A DNA stretch of 64,000 nucleotides from Actinomycetes bacterium. GTDB lineage: Bacteria > Actinomycetota > Actinomycetes > Mycobacteriales > Mycobacteriaceae. A model generated the notes under the pieces. The model saw only the letters and a program-made list of their open reading frames with translations, made no database searches and was not told the DNA's origin. This document shows positions 32,812 through 41,475 of the stretch, piece after piece. The first letter of the stretch is position 1. Each line of letters opens with the position of its first letter. The position numbers were made by a program, and so were the translations under genes. The stretch lies in the NCBI GenBank assembly GCA_023404955.1, contig JAEXZY010000077.1, positions 1 through 64,000 on the forward strand. Reading direction: 5' to 3'.

Positions 32812-33258
32812 TCAGGCCAGCGCCAGGGCGGTGAGCATCGCGCCGGAGGTGATCAACAGCAGCGGCACCCGCAGCAGGTTGCGGCGCGTCCATCGCACCG
32901 CCGCCGCCTCGTCGACGTCGGCGGGATCGGTGCGTTCGAACTCCGCGGCGCGCGGGATGAGATCGAACAGCGCCCACAGCCGCATCACCGCGTGGCTGAC
33001 CAGCGCCACGAGCAGTGCTGTCCCGATCGCGGAGTTACCCCACGTCAGGATCAGCGTGAGGATGAGCAGCACCTCGAACACGACCGGGGCGGGCAGCCAG
33101 AACCGGACGCGGGCGATGCCGCCGTTGCGTGATTGGATCAGGCCCGGGCGGCGCGGCCAGTAGGGATCGACGACGAGCGCCTCATAGAGCGCAGCGCCGA
33201 GGCAGACGCAGGCCGCCAGCGTGGTGGCGGCGAGCAGGACGAGCGTCGGGGTGGACAC
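32812..33258 (-). CDS. Four-helix membrane protein, function unknown
   Basis: A 148-residue protein with four membrane segments (about 5-27, 54-72, 78-98 and 128-146) and a YWPRRPGLIQSRNGG loop after the first. No family is assigned with confidence; it recalls DUF1772-type or hypothetical transport proteins. The GTG at 33258 is the start. It ends 4 bases from the hydratase stop on the other strand and is divergent from the epoxide hydrolase. Confidence 0.7.
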   Translation of the reverse strand: MSTPTLVLLAATTLAACVCLGAALYEALVVDPYWPRRPGLIQSRNGGIARVRFWLPAPVVFEVLLILTLILTWGNSAIGTALLVALVSHAVMRLWALFDLIPRAAEFERTDPADVDEAAAVRWTRRNLLRVPLLLITSGAMLTALALA

Positions 33259-33290
33259 AAGCGTCGATTATCCCGGTGTCAGGATGAGTC

Positions 33291-34394
33291 ATGCCCGCTG
33301 TCACGCCCTTCCGCATCGCGATCCCCAACGCCGACCTCGCCGACCTGCGGGATCGGCTGACACGCACCCGGTGGCCCGAACGCGAATGCGTGGACGACTG
33401 GAGCCAGGGCCTGCCGCTGTCCTACGCGCAGGAGCTCGCCGACTACTGGCGCGATGAATACGACTGGCGGACAAGGGAAGCCGCGTTGAACCGGTTCGAC
33501 CAGTTCACCACCGAGATCGACGGGCTGTCGATTCACTTCGTGCACCAGCGCTGCGGCCGTGACGACGCGTTCCCGCTGCTGATCACCCACGGCTGGCCCG
33601 GCTCGATCGTCGAATTCACCAAGGTGATCGAGCCGCTGACCGCCGCGGGCTTCGACGTGGTGTGCCCGTCACTGCCCGGCTACGGATTCTCGGGCAAACC
33701 CACGTCGACGGGGTGGGGCATCGAACGCATCGCGACCGCGTGGGACGAGCTGATGGTTCGCCTGGGCTACGAGCGCTACGGCGCCCAGGGCGGCGACTGG
33801 GGGTCTGCGGTGACGACGCAGATCGGTCGCAACCAGGGGCACTGCGTGGCGATCCACACCAACATGCCGATCGGGCGGCCGCCCAAGGACCTGAGCGATC
33901 TCACCGCAGAGGAGCGCGAGGTGCTCGACAGCTACGCCGACCATCAGCGGTGGGGCACCGGATACTCCAAGCAGCAGTCGACGCGCCCACAGACGCTTGG
34001 CTACGGGCTGACGGACTCCCCCGTCGGGCAGATGGCCTGGATCGTCGAGAAGTTCTGGGCCTGGACCGATTCCGACGGGCATCCGGAGAACGTGCTGACC
34101 AAGGACGAGATGCTCGACAACGTGATGCTCTACTGGCTGACGGCCAGCGCTACGTCGTCTGCGCGGCTGTACTGGGAGAGCTTCGGCTCGTTCCGCGACG
34201 GCGGCCGGGTCGAATTGCCCACCGGCGTCGCGTCATTCCCCAAGGAGATCCTGCGCTCGTCGCGCCGCTGGTGCGAAGCGCCCTACAACATCACCCGCTG
34301 GACCGACATGCCCCGCGGCGGCCACTTCGCCGCGTTCGAGCAGCCGGGGCTGTACACCGACGACGTCATCGCGTTCTTCTCCGACTTCCGCTAG
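33291..34394 (+). CDS. Epoxide hydrolase (EHN domain alpha/beta hydrolase)
   Basis: The 367-residue protein has an N-terminal epoxide-hydrolase domain (residues 1-110) and then the alpha/beta core. The oxyanion motif is HGWPGS, the nucleophile Asp lies in AQGGDWGSAV and the general base His in RGGHFAAFE. This is the microsomal-type epoxide hydrolase family, hydrolysing epoxides to diols, with xenobiotic or lipid substrates. It is opposite and convergent with the fadD gene, overlapping its stop by 4 bases. Confidence 0.93.
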   Translation: MPAVTPFRIAIPNADLADLRDRLTRTRWPERECVDDWSQGLPLSYAQELADYWRDEYDWRTREAALNRFDQFTTEIDGLSIHFVHQRCGRDDAFPLLITHGWPGSIVEFTKVIEPLTAAGFDVVCPSLPGYGFSGKPTSTGWGIERIATAWDELMVRLGYERYGAQGGDWGSAVTTQIGRNQGHCVAIHTNMPIGRPPKDLSDLTAEEREVLDSYADHQRWGTGYSKQQSTRPQTLGYGLTDSPVGQMAWIVEKFWAWTDSDGHPENVLTKDEMLDNVMLYWLTASATSSARLYWESFGSFRDGGRVELPTGVASFPKEILRSSRRWCEAPYNITRWTDMPRGGHFAAFEQPGLYTDDVIAFFSDFR

Positions 34395-36007
34395 AGACCG
34401 AAGATCTCCACGCTGCGCTCGCGCATCTCGACCTTGCGCACCTTCCCGGTGACCGTCATCGGGAACTCGTCGACAACGTGCACGTAACGCGGGATCTTGT
34501 AGTGCGCCAACGCCTGCGACGCGAACTGCCGCAGCGCGGCCGCGTCGAGTGCGGGCCGGCCGGGGCGCATCCGGATCCAGGCGCAGACCTCCTCCCCGTA
34601 CGTGGCGTCCGGCACACCGACCACCTGTGCGTCCTCGATGTCGGGATGCGTGTAGAGGAACTCCTCGATCTCGCGCGGGTAGATGTTCTCCCCGCCGCGG
34701 ATCACCATGTCCTTGATGCGGCCGACGATCGTGCAGTAGCCGTCTGCGCGCATCACCGCGAGATCGCCGGTGTGCATCCAGCCGTCGGAATCGATGGCCT
34801 GCGCGGTCTTCTCGTCGTCGTTCCAGTAGCCGAGCATCACCGAGTAGCCGCGGGTGCAGAACTCGCCGGGCTCGCCGCGCTCGACGGTCTCGCCGGTATC
34901 GGGGTCGATCACCTTGATCTCCACATGCGGGTGCGCCCGCCCGATCGTCGCCGTACGCCGCTCTAGATCGTCGTCGACGCGCGTCTGGCACGACACCGGC
35001 GACGTCTCCGTCATGCCGTAGGCGATCGCGACCTCCGCCATGTGCATGTCGTTGACGCAGCGTTTCATCACCTCGACGGGGCACACGGACCCCGCCATGA
35101 TTCCCGTGCGGAGTTGCGACAGGTCACGCTGCGGGAAGTCGGCGTGGTTCTGCATCGCAATGAACATGGTCGGGACGCCGTAGACCCCGGTACACCGTTC
35201 CTGCTCGATGGCATTCAGCGTCGAGCCCGGATCGAAGCCGGGCGCCGGGATCACCATCGTGGTGCCGTGGCTGGTGCATCCGAGGTTGCCCATCACCATG
35301 CCGAAGCAGTGGTAGAACGGCACCGGGATGCAGAGCCGGTCCTGCGGGCCGAGCCCGATGAGCTCGGTGGTGAAGTAGCCGTTGTTCAGGATGTTGCGGT
35401 GGGAGAGCGTCGCACCCTTCGGGAAACCCGTTGTGCCCGAGGTGTATTGGATGTTGATCGGATCTCGGTTGTCGAGCGCGGCGCCACGGTCGGCGAGCTC
35501 GTCGGCCCCCACCGCGGCCACCCCGGCTCGCAGAGCGTCCCAGTCGGGGGTGCCGATGAACACCACATCGGTCAGGGTCGGTACGTCCCCGCGCACCCCG
35601 GCGACCATCGCCACGTAGTCCGAGGTCTTGAACGACGTCGCGGCGATCAGCAACCGGGTCCCCGATTGCTCGAGAACGTAGGCGAGTTCGTGCGTGCGGT
35701 AGGCGGGGTTGATGTTCACCAGGATGGCGCCGCTCTTGGCGCACGCGTACTGCGCGATGGTCCACTGCGCGCAGTTCGGTGCCCAGATCCCGACGCGGTC
35801 ACCCTTGGCGATGCCTTTCGCCATCAGGCCGCGGGCGATGACGTCGACCTCTGCGTTCAGCTCGGCGTAGGAGTACCGCAGACCCTGCGCGACGTCGACG
35901 AGCGCCTCGACGTCGGGGTATCGGGCCGCGGTGCGTTCCAGGTTCGCGCCGATCGTCTCCTCGAGGATCGGCGTGTCGACCGGGCCGGCCTCGTAACTGG
36001 AGCTCAT
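34391..36007 (-). CDS. Fatty acyl-CoA synthetase (AMP-forming), FadD35-like
   Basis: A 538-residue ANL-superfamily ligase. The P-loop-like motif QYTSGTTGFPKGAT is canonical, followed by YGMTETSP, the hinge and adenylate loop GWMHTGDLAVMRADGYCTIVGRIKDMVIRGGENIYP, and a C-terminal domain ending MTVTGKVRKVEMRE with the catalytic Lys. It activates a fatty or aryl acid to its CoA thioester. The ATG overlaps the upstream synthetase stop as ATGA, so the two are coupled. The sequence is similar to FadD35-type medium/long-chain ligases; the exact substrate is uncertain. Confidence 0.9.
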   Translation of the reverse strand: MSSSYEAGPVDTPILEETIGANLERTAARYPDVEALVDVAQGLRYSYAELNAEVDVIARGLMAKGIAKGDRVGIWAPNCAQWTIAQYACAKSGAILVNINPAYRTHELAYVLEQSGTRLLIAATSFKTSDYVAMVAGVRGDVPTLTDVVFIGTPDWDALRAGVAAVGADELADRGAALDNRDPINIQYTSGTTGFPKGATLSHRNILNNGYFTTELIGLGPQDRLCIPVPFYHCFGMVMGNLGCTSHGTTMVIPAPGFDPGSTLNAIEQERCTGVYGVPTMFIAMQNHADFPQRDLSQLRTGIMAGSVCPVEVMKRCVNDMHMAEVAIAYGMTETSPVSCQTRVDDDLERRTATIGRAHPHVEIKVIDPDTGETVERGEPGEFCTRGYSVMLGYWNDDEKTAQAIDSDGWMHTGDLAVMRADGYCTIVGRIKDMVIRGGENIYPREIEEFLYTHPDIEDAQVVGVPDATYGEEVCAWIRMRPGRPALDAAALRQFASQALAHYKIPRYVHVVDEFPMTVTGKVRKVEMRERSVEIFGL

Positions 36008-37695
36008 GACAACAGATCCTCGTACCGGTGTTCGGTCTCGATGGGCGTACCCGCAGCGTGCGCCTCCTCCTCGCGGCGGCGGAGGTCGACGCGGCGGATC
36101 TTGCCCGAGATCGTCTTGGGTAGTTCGAAGAATTCGACGCGGCGCACCTTGAGGTAGGGCGCCAGGTGGTCGCGGCTGTACTGCATGATCTGCCTTGCCG
36201 TTTCGGCATCGGCGGACCACCCGTCGGCCAACGCCACGTAGGCCTTCGGCACCGCGAGGCGGGTGTCGTCGGGCGCGGGGACGACGGCCGCCTCCACCAC
36301 CGCGGGGTGCTCGATCAGCACACTTTCCAGCTCGAACGGCGACACCTTGTAGTCCGACGACTTGAAGACGTCGTCGGTGCGCCCGATGTAGGTGATGTAG
36401 CCGTCCGCGTCGCGGCTGGCCACGTCGCCGGTGTGGTAGTACCCGTCGCGCATCACGTGGGCGTTGCGCTTCTGGTCGTCGAGGTAGCCGGTCATCAGGT
36501 TGCGCGGGGTGGCGCGCAGGTCCAGGCAGATCTCGCCCTCGTCCGCCTCGGCGCCGGTCAGCGGGTCGACCAGGACCACCGGTACGCCGGGCATCGGCCG
36601 CCCCATCGAGCCGGCCTTCACGGGCTGGCCGGGGGTGTTGCCGACCTGTAGCGTCGTCTCGGTCTGGCCGAACCCGTCGCGAATCGTCAGACCCCATGCC
36701 TTGTGGACCTGGGCGATCACGTCCGGGTTGAGCGGTTCGCCCGCTCCGAGGATTTCCCGCAGCCCCTCCGGCCTGTCGCCAAGGTCGGCTTGAATCAGCA
36801 TGCGCCACACGGTCGGTGGCGCACAGAAGGTGTTGACGCGGGCGCGGCGCAATTGGTGCAGCAGCGCCGCGGCGTCGAAGCGCGCGTAGTTGTAGACGAA
36901 GATCGTCGCCTCGGCGATCCACGGCGCGAAGAAGCAACTCCATGCGTGCTTGGCCCAGCCGGGCGAGCTGATCGCGAGATGGACGTCACCCGGCCTCACC
37001 CCGATCCACGCCATCGTCGACAGATGCCCGACCGCGTAGCTCACCTGCGAGTGCTCGACGAGCTTGGGCCTACTGGTGGTGCCCGAGGTGAAGTACACGA
37101 GGCTGGTGTCGTCGGCCTCGGTGCACGCGGTGAACGGCACCGCCTGGCTCGAGTACGCGTCGGCGTACGAGTGCCAACCGGGCGCGGGTTCGCCCACGAC
37201 CACCCGCATGTAGTCGCCCTCGACCCCGTCGAACTTCGCGGTGTCCGCGGCGTTCGCGATGACGACCCGGGCAGCGCCGCGGCCGATGCGATCGGCGAGG
37301 TCGGCGGCGCCCAGCGCGCTGGTCGTCGGCATGATGACGGCGCCGAGCTTGGCGATCGCGAGCATCGACACCCACAGCTCGACCTGGTTGCCCAGCATCA
37401 GGACGACGCGGTCGCCCTTGCCCACGCCCAGGCCCTGCAACCACGTCGCCACCTGATCGGAGCGTGCCGCCATGTCGGCGAACGTGATCTTCTGCTCGCT
37501 GCCGTCCTCTTCGACGATCCACAGTGCGACATCGTGTGGGCGGCCACCGGCGATGACGTCGAACCAGTCGGTGGCCCAATTGAACTGGCCCGTGATCTCA
37601 GGCCAAGCGAAGGTCTCCACAGCCTTGTCGTAATCGCTGATCACGGCCACGAGGTGATCGCGGGCGGCGCGATACCGATCGGTGTTGGTCGTCAT
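36004..37695 (-). CDS. Acyl-CoA synthetase with variant AMP-binding motif
   Basis: The 563-residue ANL-family protein is closest to medium-chain acyl-CoA/acetyl-CoA synthetases. Features are the WATDWFDVIA start, an AMP-binding loop that reads VYFTSGTTSRPKLVEH (Ser replaces the usual Gly after TT), DGFGQTETT, the hinge YYHTGDVASRDADGYITYIGRTDDVFKSSDYKVSPFELES and the catalytic Lys in PKTISGKIRRVDLR. It is the first gene of a pair with the second synthetase. Its start is 92 bases after a long inverted repeat. Confidence 0.9.
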   Translation of the reverse strand: MTTNTDRYRAARDHLVAVISDYDKAVETFAWPEITGQFNWATDWFDVIAGGRPHDVALWIVEEDGSEQKITFADMAARSDQVATWLQGLGVGKGDRVVLMLGNQVELWVSMLAIAKLGAVIMPTTSALGAADLADRIGRGAARVVIANAADTAKFDGVEGDYMRVVVGEPAPGWHSYADAYSSQAVPFTACTEADDTSLVYFTSGTTSRPKLVEHSQVSYAVGHLSTMAWIGVRPGDVHLAISSPGWAKHAWSCFFAPWIAEATIFVYNYARFDAAALLHQLRRARVNTFCAPPTVWRMLIQADLGDRPEGLREILGAGEPLNPDVIAQVHKAWGLTIRDGFGQTETTLQVGNTPGQPVKAGSMGRPMPGVPVVLVDPLTGAEADEGEICLDLRATPRNLMTGYLDDQKRNAHVMRDGYYHTGDVASRDADGYITYIGRTDDVFKSSDYKVSPFELESVLIEHPAVVEAAVVPAPDDTRLAVPKAYVALADGWSADAETARQIMQYSRDHLAPYLKVRRVEFFELPKTISGKIRRVDLRRREEEAHAAGTPIETEHRYEDLLS

Positions 37696-37720
37696 GGCTC
37701 GATACTGCCCTGCGACCGGT

Positions 37721-37776
37721 CGAGACTGCGGGGAGATCGCGTTCTCGGCGCAGATCGCGATCTCCCCGCAGTCTCG
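37721..37776. terminator. 21-base perfect inverted repeat, probable terminator of the ABC operon
   Basis: CGAGACTGCGGGGAGATCGCG at 37721-37741 pairs exactly with the reverse complement at 37756-37776 across a 14-base loop. It lies 10 bases past the stop of the ABC exporter operon and 25 bases before the start of the acyl-CoA synthetase, all on the minus strand. It is expected to terminate ABC transcription. The unusual length and symmetry also fit a dispersed palindromic repeat. Confidence 0.65.
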
Positions 37777-37786
37777 GCGCGAGGAC

Positions 37787-39607
37787 TCAGGCCAGCGACT
37801 GCACCCAGGACCGGTGCAGCGCCGCGTAGTGTCCGTCGTCGCGGGTGGTGAGCTCCTCCGGCGAGCCGTCCTCGACGATCTGGCCGTGCTCGAGCACCAG
37901 CACCCGGTCGGCGATCTGCACGGTCGACAGCCGGTGGGCGATCACGATCGCCGTCCGCTCCGCGAGCACGGTCTCCAACGCCCGCTGCACCATCCGCTCG
38001 CTCGGGATATCCAGCGACGACGTGGCCTCGTCGAGGATCAGCACCGCCGGGTCGGCCAGGAACGCCCGCGCGAACGCGACCAGCTGACGCTGTCCCGCCG
38101 ACAACCGGCCGCCTCGCTTGGCGACGTCGGTGTCGTACCCCTCGGGTAGCGCGGAGATGAAGCCGTCCGCGCCGACCGCCGCGGCCGCCGCCCGCACCTC
38201 CGCGTCGGACGCATCGGGCTTGCCGAAGCGGATGTTGTCGGCGACCGTGCCCCCGAACATGAAGTTCTCCTGCGTCACCATCACCACGTGCCGGCGCAGA
38301 TCGTTCTGGGCGAGGTCGCGCAGATCGACTCCGTCGAGCGACACGCTGCCCGCCACCGGATCGTAGAACCGGGTGACCAGCTTCGCGATCGTCGTCTTGC
38401 CCGCGCCGGTGGTGCCGACCAGCGCGACGGTCTGGCCGGCCGGGATGGTCAGATCCAGGTGAGGCAGTACCGGCCGGTTCGCCACGTACTCGAACCGGAC
38501 ATCGCGGAATTCGATGTCTCCGCGCACCGTGTCGAGCGCCACCGGTTCGACCGGGTCACTGATGCCCGGCTTCTCGGCGAGCACCCCGGCCAGCTTCTCC
38601 AGCGCCGATGACGCCGATTGGAAGGTGTTGAAGAACTGCGAGATCTCCTGCATCGGCTCGAAGAACATCCGCAGGTAGAGCAGGAACGCGGCCAGCGTGC
38701 CGATGGTCATCTCACCGTGCAGCACCCGGTAGCCGCCGTAGAGCAGCACGACGCCGGTGGTGATGTTGCCGACGAACTTCACGCCGGGCATGAAGATCGC
38801 CAGCAGCCTGAACGTCTTCTCGTTGATCACCCGATAGCGGTCGGCGACGTCCTCGAAGATCTCCTGGTTGCGCGGCTCGCGGCGATACGCCTGCACTGCC
38901 TTGATGCCCGTCATGGTCTCGACGAACTGCACGATCACCAGCGCTGAGATCTCGCGCACCTGACGGTAGATGCGGGACGACTCGCGGTGGAACCACGCGA
39001 CGAGCATCACCAGGATCGGGAAGGCCGCCAGACACATCAGGCCCAGCTCGGCATCGAGGGTGATCAGCAGAACAGCGGTGCCGACGAGGGTGAGCACCGC
39101 GGTGATCAGGCTGTCGAAGCCCGTCTCCAGCATGTCCTGGATCGCCTCGACGTCGTTGGTGGACCGGCTGACGACCCGGCCGGAGGTGTAGCGGTCGTGG
39201 AACGCGATGTCGAGCCGGCCGAAATGCCGGAAAACGCGCCGGCGCAGTTCACGCAGCACCCGCTGACCGACGCGGCCCGAGCGGCGAAGGAAGAACATCC
39301 GCGCGCTGGCCTGAACGACGACGACAGCGCACAGCACCCCGACGATCGTCATCAGCGTGGCGGCCGACCCGCCGTCGAGCAGGGGCGGGATGCCGTTGTC
39401 GATGCCCTTCTGCACCAGGATCGGAACCGACAGCCGCGCAGCGTTCTCCACGACGACGACGACAGCCAGCGCGGCCACCGTCCACTTGTAAGGGCGGAGC
39501 AGGGAACCCAGCAGCGCGCGGGCTTCGCGGCGCCGCGGCACCGACTCGTCGATGGGCAGGTCGTCGTGTTCGTCGAACCGGCCGCGCCACTCCGGGGTCA
39601 CGCTCAT
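37787..39607 (-). CDS. ABC exporter half-transporter, canonical-Walker-B subunit
   Basis: A 606-residue half-transporter with six helices (about 50-330) and a C-terminal ATPase domain. Walker A is VGTTGAGKTTI and Walker B is AVLILDEATSSLD with the catalytic Glu intact, followed by the AHRLST switch. Its signature motif is RLSAGQRQL, with Ala replacing Gly in LSGGQ. The coupled upstream subunit has a non-catalytic Walker B, so the two make an asymmetric heterodimer. Substrates of such exporters range from lipids to drugs. The ATG overlaps the neighbour's stop as ATGA. Confidence 0.93.
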   Translation of the reverse strand: MSVTPEWRGRFDEHDDLPIDESVPRRREARALLGSLLRPYKWTVAALAVVVVVENAARLSVPILVQKGIDNGIPPLLDGGSAATLMTIVGVLCAVVVVQASARMFFLRRSGRVGQRVLRELRRRVFRHFGRLDIAFHDRYTSGRVVSRSTNDVEAIQDMLETGFDSLITAVLTLVGTAVLLITLDAELGLMCLAAFPILVMLVAWFHRESSRIYRQVREISALVIVQFVETMTGIKAVQAYRREPRNQEIFEDVADRYRVINEKTFRLLAIFMPGVKFVGNITTGVVLLYGGYRVLHGEMTIGTLAAFLLYLRMFFEPMQEISQFFNTFQSASSALEKLAGVLAEKPGISDPVEPVALDTVRGDIEFRDVRFEYVANRPVLPHLDLTIPAGQTVALVGTTGAGKTTIAKLVTRFYDPVAGSVSLDGVDLRDLAQNDLRRHVVMVTQENFMFGGTVADNIRFGKPDASDAEVRAAAAAVGADGFISALPEGYDTDVAKRGGRLSAGQRQLVAFARAFLADPAVLILDEATSSLDIPSERMVQRALETVLAERTAIVIAHRLSTVQIADRVLVLEHGQIVEDGSPEELTTRDDGHYAALHRSWVQSLA

Positions 39608-41475
39608 GACCGTCGCTCCAGGATCTCGTGATCCAGCCGCGCCCGCTCGGCCCGCTGCTCCCAGTCGGCCTCGCGTTCGCAGCCGTCGTCGAGTTCGTCG
39701 TCGGCGGCCAGCAGGTAGCGGTACGCCGGGACATCGGCCAGCAGCTCGGCGTGGGTGCCGACGTGGGTGATGGTGCCGTTCTGCAGCAATGCGACCCGAT
39801 CGGCGAGCAGCACCGTCGAGGCACGGTGCGCGACCACCACACCGGTGACCGCGTGCAGCACCCTGCGCAGCGCCTCCTCGACCACGGCCTCGGTGTGTAC
39901 GTCGAGGGCGCTCAACGTGTCGTCGAGCACCAGAATCCGGGGTGCCGACAGAATGGCACGCGCCAGCGAAAGACGTTGCCGCTGGCCGCCCGACAGGCTC
40001 ATCCCCTGCTCGCCGATGCGGGTGTCCAGGCCGTAGGGCAGGTCGTAGACGAACTGTGCGGCGGCCACCTCGACGGCTTGGCGCAGCTCGTCGTCGGTCG
40101 CGTCCGGTTTGCCCAGCTTGAGGTTCTCGGCCACCGACATCGAGAACAGCGTCGGATCCTCGAACGCCGTGGCCACCGCCTGCCGCAGCGCCTCCAGGCT
40201 CAGCTCGCGAATGTCCTGGGCGTCGATGCGGATCTCGCCCTCGGTCACGTCGTAGAGCCGGGACAGCAGACCCACCAGCACCGACTTGCCCGATCCGGTG
40301 GCGCCGACGAGGGCGAGGGTTTCCCCCGGCTCCACGGTCACGTTCACGTGGCGCAGCGCCCATTCCTCGGAGTCAGGGAACCGGAACCCGACGTCGACGA
40401 GTTCGAGGCGACCTCCGCGCGGGGTCGCCTCGCGGGGGCCGTCGGTGATTTCCCGTGGCGCGTCGAAGATCTCGGCGATGCGGTTGGCCGCGGTGAAGGA
40501 CTCCTGCGTCATCGACAGCAGGAATCCCAGCGACGCGATCGGCCAGACGAGCGACAGCATCATCGTGATGAACGCGACCAGCGTCCCCATCGTGACGTAG
40601 CCGTGGCCGGCGGCATACGCGCCGAAGCCCAGCACCAGGATCAGCGTCAGATTCGGGATGACCTCCAACAGCGTCCAGAACTTCGCCGACACCGTCACCC
40701 GGCGCACCTGCGTCTCGTACAGGTCGGTCAGTTGTTCGTCGAAGCGGTCGTAGACGTAGTCCTCCCGGCCGAACGACTTGACCACGCGCAGCCCGAGCGC
40801 GGCCTCCTCGACGTGGGTCGCGACATGGCCGGCCTGGTCCTGGGCCTGCCGCGAGAGCCGCGTGTACTCCTGCTGGAAGTGCAGCACCGTCAGCGTGATC
40901 GGCACGATGGACACCAGCACCACCACGCCCAGTGGCCAGTACATCGCCAGCAGGATCGCGGTGACGATGGTGATCTGCAGGATGTTGAGGATCAGGAACG
41001 TCAACCCGAATGACATGAACCGCCGAATCGTGCTCAGATCGTTCATGATTCGCGACAACAGCTGACCGGACTGCCAGCGGCCGTGGAAGGACATCGGCAG
41101 GATCTGCAGACGCGCGTAGAGGTCTTTGCGGATGTCGGCCTCGACGCCCATCGTCGCGCGCGACACCAGCCACCGCCGGATGAACCACAGCACCGCCTCG
41201 GCGACACCGAGTCCCATCGCCGCGGCCCCCAGCGTCCACAGGCCCTGCTGGTCCTGGTGGCGCACCGGTCCGTCGATCACCGCCTTGGTCATCAGCGGAA
41301 TCCCGACCGTCGCTCCCAGGCTCGCGATGGCGACCGTGAACATCAGGATCCAGCGGCCGCGGTACGGCAGCAGGTACGGCAACATCCGCCACAGGTCCGA
41401 GCTGGGCCTCACCCGCCGGGGCCGCGGCGCTATCGCGGGCGCTGCACGCAGCGCAGAAGTTCCGGAATCAGCCAC
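39604..41475 (-). CDS. ABC exporter half-transporter, degenerate-site subunit
   Basis: The 623-residue partner of the previous gene has six helices and an ATPase domain with VGATGSGKSVL and a perfect LSGGQRQRLSLARA signature. Its Walker B reads ILVLDDTLSALD: Asp replaces the catalytic Glu. That is the diagnostic residue change of the degenerate nucleotide site in heterodimeric exporters such as TM287/288 and BmrCD. The GTG start at 41475 overlaps the end of the third ABC gene by 8 bases. M. tuberculosis Rv1272c/Rv1273c are relatives by recollection. Confidence 0.92.
   Translation of the reverse strand: MADSGTSALRAAPAIAPRPRRVRPSSDLWRMLPYLLPYRGRWILMFTVAIASLGATVGIPLMTKAVIDGPVRHQDQQGLWTLGAAAMGLGVAEAVLWFIRRWLVSRATMGVEADIRKDLYARLQILPMSFHGRWQSGQLLSRIMNDLSTIRRFMSFGLTFLILNILQITIVTAILLAMYWPLGVVVLVSIVPITLTVLHFQQEYTRLSRQAQDQAGHVATHVEEAALGLRVVKSFGREDYVYDRFDEQLTDLYETQVRRVTVSAKFWTLLEVIPNLTLILVLGFGAYAAGHGYVTMGTLVAFITMMLSLVWPIASLGFLLSMTQESFTAANRIAEIFDAPREITDGPREATPRGGRLELVDVGFRFPDSEEWALRHVNVTVEPGETLALVGATGSGKSVLVGLLSRLYDVTEGEIRIDAQDIRELSLEALRQAVATAFEDPTLFSMSVAENLKLGKPDATDDELRQAVEVAAAQFVYDLPYGLDTRIGEQGMSLSGGQRQRLSLARAILSAPRILVLDDTLSALDVHTEAVVEEALRRVLHAVTGVVVAHRASTVLLADRVALLQNGTITHVGTHAELLADVPAYRYLLAADDELDDGCEREADWEQRAERARLDHEILERRS

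Noticed and set aside
39628..41013. 461-residue plus-strand frame opposite the ABC transporter
   Set aside because: His/Arg/Gln-rich translation without hydrophobic or catalytic patterns. It is an antisense shadow of the ABC gene.
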